64,000 nucleotides of DNA from Sipunculus nudus (lineage: Eukaryota; Annelida; Sipuncula; Golfingiida; Sipunculidae): the NCBI GenBank assembly GCA_026874595.1, contig CM049314.1, forward strand, positions 68,690,300-68,754,299, read 5' to 3'. Positions 43,076 through 56,800 of the stretch are shown in pieces. How positions within the stretch are numbered: the stretch's first letter is position 1; every line of letters begins with the position of its first letter. The translations under genes and the position numbers were made by a program. The notes beneath the pieces are model-generated. The model saw only the letters and a list, made by a program, of their open reading frames with translations. It did not search any database and was not told the DNA's origin.

Positions 43076-45147
43076 TACCAACAGCATATTGGCTATTACT
43101 GTTAACTAAACAATGAGGCTTAGGTTTCGAAATATCTATTCATTTAAAATAGAAATGGTGCTTGCAATGTACTAACAAGGATTGAGCGGGCTTTCTAATT
43201 ACATTCTAAAGGAAGCCATTACAGTGCTTAGATACAAACATTGAAACCTGGAAATATTAATGAGCCCTTTCACTGCAAATATGTATTTAGACGGTGTTAT
43301 TGTAATTGTAATATTTGTCATGGTGTTTTCTTGATATAATCCCACTGGCAGTGAACCACTTTTCTGTGTATACCCTTTACATATATATAGAAACACATAT
43401 ATAAAATATATATGTATATGATTAAATGCGTGTTAATGTTCAATTGGAAGCATATTCTATTATCATTCTGTTTAAATAAGCCTTGAAATACAATAAGCCT
43501 TTTAATAAAATGCCTTTTGTTCCGAGGTTGTGTAAACCATCTTGTATGTGAGAAAGGATGTCGGAAAGTGGAGGAAAAAAGAACCCAGCGTTTTAGGCAT
43601 CATACCATATTTTACATGATTATGCACATTATGCATGGAATATGATTAAGGATGGACTGAGGCCTAAGGGCTTCACTTTTTGCCTTCGGCGGGAGTGTAT
43701 GCGTTCAACCCCACATGTATGTGTGTTTGTGTATTTGTTCACAATATAACTATCGCAGTCATGAACGAATTCTCACAAAAGGTATTTTGGGAATGGGCCA
43801 CTGAAGAACCGATAGGATTTCGGTCTGGATCCGACCAATGATCCGGAGTCTGGAATGACATCAACGAATTGTAAAACAAATGTACAGTCATTTATACAGG
43901 AATGGACCTGGGAATATTGAATATGTGAATGCAAACCAAACGGAGGCCTGCATTTGAGATGAATGCAGATTTCTAGTTAATATTTTGATATATATCGGAG
44001 ATAGGGTTGAAACACTTCTGTTATAGGAAACCTCATCATGGTTTAAAGGCAAGAATTAACATCAAGGGTTACCGGTAGAGATCATAAAATAAATCAAGCA
44101 ATATATATAAGTTCATGATTATGTTATACAACATCAGTAAAACAACAAATAATATATCTTAATATGGGCACTTAAAGAGAAGAAATTTATTTTAAAAAAT
44201 GTAGTCGTCATTCATTGAAATATATGCAGATATTCAAAATATAGTTATTTTTTTTTTATTTAGACGACAATAATTTTTTAAAAGCCATCTTTATATACCA
44301 AAAGTATTACACCGCTGATATCTTTAAAATGGCTTCAATACACGTATTGCACTCATTTTCGTACACTCTTTATCACACATATTCCCATATCGAAATGTTT
44401 CTGAGCAGGTTTAGGTAAATTAGACCTTCTTAAGTCGGAACAAAAAGATAAGGTACTCTATAATTACACATTGTATCCCGCTTACTGCAAATATGAGTCG
44501 TCACAATTACTACCCCCTTCGAGTAGTACCTTTATCAAGTTCTTACATGTCACATTCCTGTTATGTCATATATAAGATATGGCGTTTAGTTTTAGTGAAA
44601 ACTATTATTCGAAAACAACAATGAAGCCATATAGCAATGAACAGGCAGAACTATCATGGTAGCTATTTGAGGATTCCAAAGATCTCTGCATATTACCGGA
44701 AACTGGAGAATGTTTCAACGGGCTTCCCTCCGTCATAACGTGAAGTTGCATCCAGATAGAACTCAATGACGCAATGCATTGATCTACCGCTTCCAATATT
44801 TAAACAAAGTTACATTTTCATTTCAAAATTCACAAAATTCAGTGTTTTCCCACAGTGTTGGAATACCACTTAGGAACACACTATTAAATTTTCGAGGAAA
44901 TCGGTATCACCATAAATAATTTTCCTTTGATGGAATCATTATTATTGATTCCTTGTGCAAATTTCCTTATCCCAGTCTAGGAATATAGACATTAACTAGT
45001 ATTTGAAGCCGCCTTTAATCTGGCGGGCAGATCTCTCTTTTGATGCAACCATTCGCGTTAGTTAATTCATATATTTCCTGCGTTAATGTCACACACATAA
45101 GGCCGATCAGGATGCTGACGGCGGTAGACATGCGGTCTCTGACTGTT

Positions 45148-45370
45148 TTTAGCTCAGCTGACTGAAAGTCTCAGTACGTCGTCCCTCCGTCGGGAAGTCC
45201 AGTCATCCGTTAACAAGGCCTTAAGTCGCAAATCGTAACCGCTACACCTAGAAACCTCTGAATAACCAAAGAGGCTCATAAAAATTCTCCTTTGAAACCT
45301 TAACTTAGGTCTCTGTTACCCATATCCTCCGAATTATTAGGCTCGAAATTACCCGCAGAATAATTAAAAA
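45148..45370. repeat. Bivalve-type dispersed repeat copy
   Basis: 'ttttagctcagctgactga' then 'aagtctcagtacgtcgtccc' and 'tccgtcgggaagtcc'. It is related to the copy at 11431. The boundaries are approximate. Confidence 0.5.
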
Positions 45371-47410
45371 TTTGATACAAATGCTCCAGTATATGAATCA
45401 CTAATGCATTGATCGCCATGATTTTTTAAGCATGCATGTTGACCATGAAAACTTTCATCGGTTCCTGCAGACAGGTGGCGCCATCTGTATTTTTTCGAAT
45501 GTGTATGCATTTCATATATATTTTGGAGACCTTCAAATGAAGCAGTCGTCCATTCCCAGGGCACAAACCATAAACGTGAGACCTAGAATCTTCTAACTTA
45601 ACATCCGCTGAGGTCCGTAAAAACCCTTAATGTGGGAGCATATATCAACGAATATTTTTTCTTTGTAAAACGTGCACATCCAACAGTTTTTGTTCCTTAG
45701 GCCTTAACCTTTACAAAAAAATATGGTGTTAATTGTTCTGAAGGGGTTTGGTCATTTTTTTCCATACCAAATTTGATTTAAGGGCAAAAAATATAGGGTA
45801 ATGTATATAAATATAAACTTTACAGGAAAACCTTTCCACATAACACCTCAAGTTGGCATTTTTATACATTCACTCATAATAACTTAAACTTAATTCATAA
45901 AGACCTCGTTCATACGCTTAAAATATATTTAGATGGCACTTATAGAGCGCATGCCTCTTCGAACAACTGGATGCGCATAAACATCGACTTAACATTTAAC
46001 AGACTAACAGTGAAAAATTAATCAGTTCTTCCTTGGCCGATGGTCCAATGTTCCACAATGTTCCAATGTTATTTCATAGAAATCCATAAAGAATTTACGT
46101 ATGGAGACAACAAGTTTTTCTGGGGTATATTGTGCCAAAGGTATGGCGGACCACCTGCAAAATCCATTTTTATATAACCGACATCAATATCCCCTTCGCT
46201 GATAGTTAAGGCATAGAAACCTGTCTTTTTCGGTTAATTTATCCAAAACGTATACTAGTATATAAATGTTCTTAAAGAATTTTAAGGAGTTCTGTGGATA
46301 TTTTGGTCATGAGCAAAAGAGAATCGATAAGTGTTTATATATATATATAAGAGTAGAAAAAAGAGGCAACTTAGGCTTCAGTGCCAGGTCCTCTCACATG
46401 TTACTGATCCATCACAAAATTTTAGGAAATGTTTCATAGTCCACAGTTCACTATGCAACTTTTGAAGTTGGAGTGTGGACATATGACCATGCAAAAATAT
46501 TTTACAACGCTGGTCACACAACGTCAGACGTCTTCTTTGTGCGGCAATAACATATCATTCAGGTACAAATAGACCCTCTGTGGGGCAGGTGTTTCTATAT
46601 ATCATTTGACTCTTCTTTATTTTTTTGTCCGCTTTATGGACGTCAGGTAGTTTACAGTGGACAAATATTTACAGACAATAACAGTTGGATGAGACATGAA
46701 AAGGAAAGAAAATTAACATTGAATGAAAAACATGTTTTGATGAAAACGGCATTAAGCAGCCTGTTAGGGGGAAACCAAATTTCTTGAAAGAAAATATAAA
46801 TTTTACAAAGTTAACGAACATAAATATAAATTTAACTAAGTTAACAAACTTATTTTGAAATAAAATATTAAATCTAATCAAAATTCAAGAGTGTTACATT
46901 GAGTCATATCACTTACTCCTACGTATTTGCATATGATTTTCTATCCCTTCTAAACCCAACCGTCCGCTGTACTCTGGGAGATAATTTACCAATGGGTCAA
47001 GGTTTCTTGAATTAATTTGAGCATCATTGCCCATGGGCCAGTAGTTCTAGTTTTAAATTAACTTAATTTCTTCAGTATGGTGACCATTATCTCGATTATA
47101 ATACATTAATCGCGGATTTTTGTTTTAAGTTTTACGGAGTGGTAAACCGCTGCAGTAGTTGAGTCTTTATTATTCGAACATGGGTGCAAGTTCAAGTCCA
47201 GTCCAGACTATTCGAGGCAAAGTCAAAGTGCGAAACTTTGAGATTCGAGACAAAGTCCTGTAAAATCCGTGTCCAATAAAAATTAAAAAAAAAACATCTG
47301 AATGCAATAATATATCCAATAAACTATATAAAATCAGTTTATTTTCCCTAAGTGCACTGTAAAAATGGAAGCTTCTTAAATATTTCAACTTATTAATTGA
47401 CGGAGCAAGT

Positions 47411-47423
47411 GATATATATATAT

Positions 47424-47496
<73 letters not shown>
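47411..47496. repeat. Compound (TA)n/(GA)n microsatellite
   Basis: A TA tract of about 67 bases with one interruption passes into about nine GA units and a short G-run. Confidence 0.95.
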
Positions 47497-47497
<1 letters not shown>

Positions 47498-50330
47498 GGG
47501 AATCCAATAATACATGCAAAGTCGGATGGGGAGGATGTCAATATATGGGACTTAAACACTCTGTGTCAATCGTTGCCACTGTGATGGGAAACTGTATGCG
47601 TGACCTACGGTTGAAATTATCTGAATGCTATCTGTATATCAAAGATTTACATTTATATTATCAATTGTTTTCCAATATTTAATGTTTTTTTAGGATCTAT
47701 GGCACCTCTTCAAATATTTCGACCGCGTATTAAAATCAAGGAAACTTTCCTCGCCCTTGCCAGAGTAAATAATTCGGATTTTCATACATTTCGTTGACTT
47801 TTGTACGATTGGATCCAAAAAGTGTAAATCGCGAAAATTAAACTCGCGAATATCATAGCAACCACTGTAAATCACCTGGGACAGCGCAAGGTTTACGGGA
47901 AACGGGGTCACAGGGCCGGGGCACTGGGTGCAAATATGTTTGTCATTGCTGCCAATACTGATAACGACAACAGCAACACGCAATCTTATCTAAATATTGC
48001 ACATACCTAGACACCGTGCATTATACTCTCTCTTTCTCTTTCTTTGTCTCTCTCTCTATTTATAATATTTTCTATATTTTCATTAATTATATGTATATAT
48101 ATATAAAATTATATGATCTCAATATCATATATTATATTGTTTTTTTTTTAAATATATCTTAAACTTATAAAAGCAATTCGGTTCACAATTGTTCGCAATG
48201 TTCTCTAAAACCGCGTTGTTTACAATACTGTGATATTCATCATTCTAAAGGCTATTATCCCCGCAGTGACATCAGGGTTTGAGAATAAATAATTTTTAAT
48301 GTACATATAATTGTAAGTGATTTTCCGTTTTTGCTGACTTGCACAGAGGTTAGACCGAGCACAGCCGAAATGCCTTCGGCAATGGCCGGATATGCGTGCA
48401 TCGTGGTCACTCGACCCAAAACACTATTAACAGATTGACTTTCAAAATGTCTATATGCACTAATTACTACTCAAAGAATCCTTGCCGTACCTCGACAGTT
48501 CACGCTCATACATACAACGATCTTGGTACGTCTAAGTGAGCGTCATTAGCAAATATGAGCCTAAATTAAGGAAGAAAAATATGTCAAATTGCAAATAAAA
48601 TTCTAACAGAATCATGGCATCATGTTGAGTAAAAGTCGGGCTTCTTTTGGAAGGGTTAGATCATCATTATTTCATTAAATGTCTGGGGGTATTTCGCTGA
48701 TACATATACGCGTGTTGAGGCTGCCGATTATCAACACCCTCCTTATATATTTTTTCCTATGTTCATTTTTGGTGGATAAATCAAGGGCAAAACGTGTTGC
48801 ATGTGCAACTAAATAAAAACACACTCTAGCAAATAAAAGGCTCTGATACACAACATACTTCGTTTCAATATGCTGCCTATGATTGTGTTTCCTATCATTT
48901 GAAAAAAAAAGTAATCCCAGAAATTTAACATTTCGCATTTAAAAGGTTCTAATCAAAATAATATTATAAACCTATGACACTGTGTTAATCTGATTTCTGG
49001 AATGGTTTGTTCATCGTTGCCAGGTGATTTAGTCATATCACGCTTGTGGTGGTGGCACTATATTGGAAGTTTATCTGAGCACATGTTTCTTCTTTGCCAT
49101 TTTGCCAAATATTTTAGGATAAAATTTATCGTCCTGAACACGAGCAAATACGGTAGGTATATATATTTCATTGCATAATACATCATCATACGTACCTGAA
49201 TTCAAGTCCCCCGATCTGCATGGCCACCTGCAGGGTCGGCCATCACGGACACAGTCACGGACACATTCAATATTATCTATGACACACTTGAACACTGATT
49301 CTGTTGTGTGTAACTAAAATTATCATTAGATGATAAAGCCTAACGGAGATGGAATAAAAACTGGCGGTAACTTTTAAGCTTGGCGGGGAAAAATGAAAGC
49401 ATTACGTTGCCATATGTTATATTGGTTAGGGAGAAAAGTGAGGTTAGGATGGCTCATCCCTTAGTTTTCTTAAAGTGATCTCCCAAATCCGGGGGGGGGG
49501 GGGGGGCTTATTACGTAAAATACGGTATTAGCAATTTGGAAAGAAGAGCTGTCTTAACTGTCTCTCGAAGGGCGTGGACGGATTATTCATTCCCTCGAAC
49601 TTCAGTCGAGAACTCTGTGAATGCGTGAACTCAGTACCTGTCACTCTATATAGTCTCCTGCTGCGTCACGTAAATTAATACCTGTATTCAACATTTCCGG
49701 TGCTTGTTTCATCATGTCGCCTTTAAACACATCTACTGGTACGGTAATTTTTGCAAAGAGCATCGGCCAGATAAGTCATTCAATCAGTCTTTACTCAATT
49801 TATAAATAAATCAGATCTAGATTAAACCGTACCAAAGCGAAGATGGTATAGGAAAGTTAAGATTAGTTTATACAATGACACTGACCCATCTTCCACGTAC
49901 CATAATAATCTTGTAAAAATGTCTATTTTGGGCAACAAAATGCACCCAAAAGGTCTTGTTTATTTGTCTGACGTAAAGCTCGATCATGGGGTTAAGGTTT
50001 TACGCGATATGTAACACCCCAGCCCCCCCTCCCACACACAAACACATGCACACACATACCACCACCACCATTGAACAAAATTCTCCTTATAACACCGCCT
50101 TTTGGTTAACACCCAAATAACCCATGGATAAAATCCTCCCAACCTTATTTTCAAAAGGGGCAAATAATATTGACTTAACATTATTTTATATTATTCCGAA
50201 TAAATGACTGAATCTTGATATATGTGATCATGAACTTCAGGGTTATAAAAATAATTAACTAAAGACGACAACTATGAAATTAAACACTTGCATGTTTTCA
50301 CGTCTAACTTGTATGTATTAATAATTTGGG

Positions 50331-50425
50331 CCCCGCTTGATAAGCGGTGCCCTATGGTGATCACCGTGTTAGTCCATCCTTCCGTCTTTCCGTACTTCCG
50401 TCCTTCCGTCAGTGACACTTTCTTA
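50331..50425. repeat. Dispersed 'gcttgataagcggtgcc...tccgtc' repeat head
   Basis: 'ggccccgcttgataagcggtg', then 'gtgatcaccgtgttagtcc', followed by iterated 'ttccgtc'. It leads directly into the 145-bp tandem array. Confidence 0.5.
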
Positions 50426-51015
50426 CGCGCGCGATAACTCAACAACAACATACTTCAGCTTTCCAAAATTCACAGGGATGATTGGTACATAAGAGGACCC
50501 CAGACCTATTGAATTAAAGACCTGTCGAATTCCAATATAGCCGCCACAGCCCAATCGCTGATTTTCTTTCGCTTGCGATAACTCAACAACAGCATACTTC
50601 AGCTTTCCTAAATTCACAGGGATGATTGGTAAATACAACGGCTCCAGACCTGTGGAATTACAGACCTGTCGGAATACCAATATGGCCCCCACAGCCCAAT
50701 CACTGATATTCTTTCGTGCGCGATAACTCAAAAATAACATACCTCAGCTTTCCAAAATTCACAGGGATGATTGGTACGTATGAGGGCTCCAGACCTATCA
50801 AATTACAGACCTCTCAGAATTCCAATATGGCCGCCCCAGCCCAATCGCTGATTTTCTTTCGCACGCGATAACTCAATAACATTATATTTCAGCTTTCCCA
50901 AATTCACAAGGATGATTGGTACCTATGAGGATAATATCCCTATCGAATTACAGGTCTGTCTGAATTCCAATATGGCCACCAGGGCACAAGGGGCAATTTT
51001 CTTTGGCATCTGATA
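50426..51015. repeat. 145-bp tandem repeat, four units
   Basis: The anchor 'gcgataactcaa' occurs at 50431, 50575, 50720 and 50865, with a diverged fifth start at 51010. The spacing is 144, 145, 145 and 145. Each unit carries 'cagctttccaaaattcacag', 'gatgattggta', 'gacctgtc-aattccaatatgg' and 'cccaatcgctgat'. Long minus-strand frames over it are by-products of the repeat. Confidence 0.9.
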
Positions 51016-54000
51016 TCTCAACAAGAATATGCTTGATCTTTATAATTTTCTCAGGAATCATTGGATCAATTTTTTTAAAGCGGTAAGAATACTTGGGTAT
51101 GATGACTGATATCCAAAATGGACTGATTATTAAAATATTATACACCAGATAACTAAATGCTTGCTGCAGAATTTTGTTTTGCTTTTCAGGGCACCAAATG
51201 GTCACTGACACTTTTTTTTGGAACGCAAGGATCAGATGAGTCGTTGAAATGAAGCTTATCGAGAGGGTATAAGCTACAGGTGTGATTAAAGCTAAGAGTA
51301 CACAGTTGTACTTACCAGATTTCAACGTTTCAAGTTCCATTCTGCATAAAGTCAACAATTAATTACCGCTTCAGTGTCCGGTACGGAGGTCAAGATTTGT
51401 ACAGAGTTAAGCGAGTGTATGTTTCTGGACTCAGATGGGCTTAGTTACGTTCATTTCGAAGATGTTGTACAGACATGTTTCACAGATTTACATAACTGTT
51501 GATAGGAATAAGCGAAATTAAGCAGGGTCCGATTAAATAAAGTCATATCAGATGATCCTTATCCTGGTTGAGAACTATATACTATATATATAACCCGTGT
51601 AGTAAATTTCAGTGACAATGACTTGCTCACATATAATGCGCAGATTAAACCAGGAACCCAGGTTTGTACATCTTACGCATGACATTCTACGCACCATACC
51701 CCACGCACACGGATCACGCACCCTAAATCTATATACATGTCGGGGTATGCTTGATTCATAGACTTTTACGCATAATGTGCAATCCTATAAAGCCAGGAAC
51801 CCATATAAACATATATTGTAAGTGTGATGCGTGGTCCGTGTGCGGGTAATATCTTATGTATATGACCTTTATAGTCATGAATACAAATATCTATCGTGCG
51901 TGATGCGTATACTTCGTGCCTGATCGGTATACGTATACGATTGCTACAAGGAGTGATTTCTTTTCATGCATCGCGGGTAGTAAATATGCTTGTATTAGGC
52001 CAAGTCAATTTTTTATAGCGTCTCCCAACTCATACAATCAATAGCAACAACTGATGGGGCTATTTTTTTCTCATGGGGTTTTGTCCGTTTTAAGTCAAAT
52101 GTGATTATAACAAAAACAAAGGGTCAGTATATGTATAAAGATATTTAATTCAAAGAAAAATCTTGCAACATAGTACCTCAAAATGCTCGGTAGAGTAAAG
52201 TAATTCACCATTGCTTGACCAGACGGAATTATACTTCAAAAGTATAGACGCATATACCAAAACTAGAGAGCACTCATAGAGCGCATATCTCTGCCAGCGC
52301 CAGGATTTGTATCCTCTTACAAACTTAATCTTAACAGATGAACCATAGAAAATAAGATATTGTTCCTTGACCCATTGCACACCCTTCAACAACATTTCAT
52401 TGAAAATTACAGAAAACCTATGGTGATATTTACAACAAATACATTTTAGAAGAAAAGCGGGATGCATATTGGACCGCCTATCGATTTCATACAACATGTA
52501 TCGTCTCAAGAATATTCCGTTATTTTCAGGATCTCACTCGCGGACAGATACCCGGTTTTGTATATACCGAAAAAAGGAAAATGCGCCAGGTCAACGCATT
52601 TCTTTTATACTTCTATCATTATGACGTCATTGCGGTGACGCCAGTGCTTTTGTAATACATGACATGCATCACCATAATAAACTTACTCGCAGCTGCTAAT
52701 GGTATATAAAAACCCATTCTGTTTTTATATCCTCCCGACATCCCTCAAAGTTCTAATTGAATTTTTAGATATTTTGTGGAATTGTGTTGGCCCACAAGCC
52801 AATTTTCCTGCTGCTCCCTTTATTTGTTTCTTCATTAATTATTTATATTCCGTTCCTGTATAATTCAAACGTACTTTTCCAGTGGATGGAAGGTCTCACT
52901 TACAAATATGATGCTCATTAAAATGACACCATGACTCAATATCCAATTAATCTGTTGTTGTACCATATGCTGAACGTGTAATTAAATTTTCAGAGACTAA
53001 CATAAAAAGTTTCCCTTTAGTAATTGTCGTTTAACATATTTTATCAGCATAATGGAATAAATATGCAGAAATTATAATATGGCAATAATAATTGCTAAAC
53101 AATATTATTAAAGACATAATTTTTATATCGCCAATCAATGTATCATTAGAGGCATAATATATTACATTGCAAACAGGGGAACAGAGCTATCATATTTGTG
53201 ACAATTTAATTTATATTTACTTGAAATAAAAATCACTATCATTTGTAATCACTGGTTGGTATACCAATACCAAAATGATGCGTCTTGTGAGCTCCATACA
53301 GGCGGTTTTGAAATAAATCGAGTTTTTTATTCAACTCTGTGTAACTGAACTATGATCAATTCCACGCAAACATTTTGGTTTAGAAAATGGTCTGTAAAAT
53401 TCTCAGGAATTGTGAAGAATCAATTATACAAATTTATTTAATGATAAGTTATAAAATTATAGAAATGTTCAAATATTCATGAAAAATGCATGACATTTGA
53501 AATGTTTATGAGTGTTTATATTTCAGTGTTAAGTCAACAATAAACTGCACATGAAGGAATGCATGAAAATAGCTTTTAGACTTGCATAACAAAATAAAAT
53601 AATGACACATATTATATAACATAGGAGTACTATGAAATGTGGTGTGCGTGTAACCTAACCTTAGTGTTCATTATCAATACTGTTTCCATTTTCTGTACTG
53701 CCTACACATGATAGTGCTTTATATTTCAGTAGGTTTTAAAAAAGTTCATAGATTTAGAAATTATATTTAATCCATGCCAAACCAACGAACTCCTACACAC
53801 CATTTCTGACCGTTTTCCATGATTTCCATGACCATGTAGCTAGCTCCACGTGTGAAGGAGAATTATTGAGCTCCTGTCAGCAGAGGCTGACAAGAGGTAT
53901 TGTATCATTGAGTGATTCATTGTATTGCACTGTAACAGTTTCTTGCAAAGAGATATCACTCATGAATTATTCCACAAAGAGCCAGGAATACAAATAGAAG

Positions 54001-54769
54001 AGACGCCGCAGTTGTGTTGCAGTAGTTTTTAATGTTGCTAGTTGTACACGTACACACTGACGGACTGAAATCTTATCTAGACATACCCTACCCGAATACC
54101 AGTACCCAGCAAGCCACTTAATAAGGTGCCCTGGGGACAAGTGTCAATGGCTTGCTTTCTGCTGGCTACCAGCTGACCTCACAGGCTGCCGGTCACCAAA
54201 CCAAGCATCCTTGTTGACAGCCTGATTCACTACAGACAATAACACTACATTGCTGTACAGTACAGTGGGAATGCGGTGTTTAACAAGACACAGTAGTCGT
54301 TTAACCTATAATTATGTGGATTTAAACAAGAAAAGGTCGTTTGTCATAACTTTTTTTCGATAGAAGTACTACATATTTTTACAAAGTAAGCAGAAGTTTT
54401 CCCGTATGTTGTTGATAATATTTATAATTTTGAGTAAAGATTTCAACATTTCGCTTACATTAATTGTCGTAATAAACATATACAGTCCTGTCCACTAGCT
54501 GGATTAAGCCGACCTGAATCCAGACAGACACACCATTGACAATTAACAGTAAAATCCCGGACTGACGATTAGACCATTTTCGGGATCACTGAAAGGTTTC
54601 GTGTCAGTTATAGTTTTACCTGATAAAAAATAGGCATATACTAGTATATTAAACCCTCAGTGTCGGATCACTGTGGTGAGGGACCTGTAGCATACGTAAT
54701 AAAAGGGTCCCTGAGCCAATATTATTATCTGCAATTTGAGCTTTTTAGCCTCTGCATTTTCATTAATAC

Positions 54770-55310
54770 TAGTAATGATAAATGAAGGGTAACAAATAAA
54801 ATTATTAATGTAATGCACAGTGATAAGAGAGGGGTAACAAAAACATCGGGTAATGAACAGTGATAAGCGATCGAACCAAAAAATATTCATGTAATGGGCA
54901 GTGAAATGAATATTAATAAGTGATGGTTAACAAAATTATTCATGTAATTAAGAGTGTAATGAACATTGATAAATGATGGTTAACAAAAATTATTCAGAAC
55001 AGTGTAATGAACATTGATAAGTGATGGATAACAAAAAAATATTCATGTTATGAGCAGTGTAATGAGCAGTAATAATTGATGGGTAACACAAAATAATTCA
55101 TGTAATAAACAGTTATATGTGTTGGGTAGCTAAAATTAATCATGTAAGTATAATGAACATTAATAAGTGATGGGTAATAAAATTATTAATTCATGTAATG
55201 AACAGGGGTTAATGATGGGTAACAAAAATAATTTATGTATATAATGAGCAGTGATAAGTGATGGGGAACAAAAAATAGTCATGTTATGAACAGTGTAATC
55301 ATCGTATCAG
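54770..55310. repeat. AT-rich minisatellite, unit about 50-60 bp
   Basis: About ten diverged units of the type 'gtaatgaacagtgataagtg' + 'atgggtaacaaaaa' + 'ttattcat'. The unit length varies. Confidence 0.85.
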
Positions 55311-55609
55311 ATATAAAGATAGATAATTAACTCAAGGACGCAAATAAACACATGGCTCTCTGGTTCTAAGCCACTTCCCCTCTTTTTCAACCGAAACAAA
55401 CGTAAGCCAAATAGCATCTATAATGACAAACATGACAGTAACTACAAAATTATTGTTATATGAAGAAAAATAGCATTAATGTCTAATAATAAGAAATGGG
55501 AAATGACACATTCGTTTCTTGTTTTTTTTTTTTTTTTTGTTATATAAATCGACTTGCGGACGATCTCCAGAACCTTCATTAAGCGATAGGGGCCGAGCGA
55601 TCAGGGAAT

Positions 55610-55910
55610 GACACAACAGTCCTCAAAACAATAGTTCACCTTTTATTTAATATGATAAACATGCATGGTATTATGTTGGTTCCCGGATAGTTCACCTTGT
55701 ATAATATAAATGGTTATCCGATGGCGTATTTGTCCCCTAATTGTTCACCATTTATGTGATATAGTCTCCTAGGAGTATGGTAGTCCCCTGATCGTTAATC
55801 TTTTATGACATATGGTCTCCTGGTAGTGTGGTGGTCCCCTGATAGTTAATCGTATATGATATATGGTCCCCCGATAGTTCTTCTGGTCTCCCGATGGTAA
55901 ACGTGTTGTA
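55610..55910. repeat. Minisatellite with 'ggtcccctgatagtt' core
   Basis: Units of about 60 bases built on 'gtggtcccctgatagttaat' + 'tatgatatatggtctcc'. Isolated units recur at about 56035-56110 and 56228-56265, so the array once extended further or has been broken up. Confidence 0.75.
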
Positions 55911-56272
55911 TATTATTAGTTTAGATAATTTTACCAAGAACACAAACTTAGGGTTACATCCTGGATTCGATTAATTGTCCATAAGAAAACTAAAATAAAC
56001 TCTGGGACGTAATATGAAAAACGACTATATGGGGACCGGGATCGGTCCCCTGAAGGTTGCAATTTTATGTAAAAAAGCACGATGACTATCGGGGGACCGA
56101 AAAAATATACAACACTTACGTAAATAAGAAATTGAGAAAAATTAAAACAAGAATAATACTTTTATGTATAATTAATTGATAATGGAGCAATTTGCAATTA
56201 CTTTGAACTGAAAATAATGAAATTGATCCGGTCCCCTGATAGTCGTGGTCCCCCCATGGTTGCATTTATAAG

Positions 56273-56305
<33 letters not shown>

Positions 56306-56705
56306 AAATTGTACCTGTGACATTCTACTAGAAAATACGTCTGGATGCACATATTAAAAGTCTACCAAAATATTTAAAATGGATAAATGCTTTTCTGCCT
56401 TAATCCTCTATAACTACCAGGCCCAGATTCAGACACAAATCGTAATCGTTGAACCTACTTACTGTTAGCTTAACCTGTTTGAGGCTCTAATCAAATTATC
56501 TCCTAGAAAAACAATGAATTGAATCACAGTCAACTTTATGTTGCGAAATATAGGGCAAAACATGATTATGAGTGTCATTGGGAAATGAACACGAACGACT
56601 TGTTGAAAATATAAACGTTTAATAATTAAATACAAATTAACAATTGTAATGATACACTATGTACATGTTTCAAATGGCCATAGATACGTGTCAAGGTGCA
56701 CCGAG

Positions 56706-56708
<3 letters not shown>

Positions 56709-56792
<84 letters not shown>

Positions 56793-56800
56793 TATATTAT
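56709..56800. repeat. Long interrupted (TA)n microsatellite
   Basis: About 90 bases of TA with single-base interruptions. Confidence 0.95.

Noticed and set aside
47170-47559. 129-residue minus-strand frame with a long (YI)n stretch
   Set aside because: It is simply a (TA)n microsatellite read as coding. The same applies to the frames at 3310-3507, 16092-16280 and 63690-63896.
50423-50740. Minus-strand frame with internal repeats (VVELSxAKEN...)
   Set aside because: It follows exactly the 145-bp tandem repeat. The 144-145 spacing does not keep one frame, and no homologue is recognised.
54770-55910. A CRISPR-like array
   Set aside because: Units diverge from each other, have no unique spacers of constant length, and the genome is eukaryotic. 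These are minisatellites.
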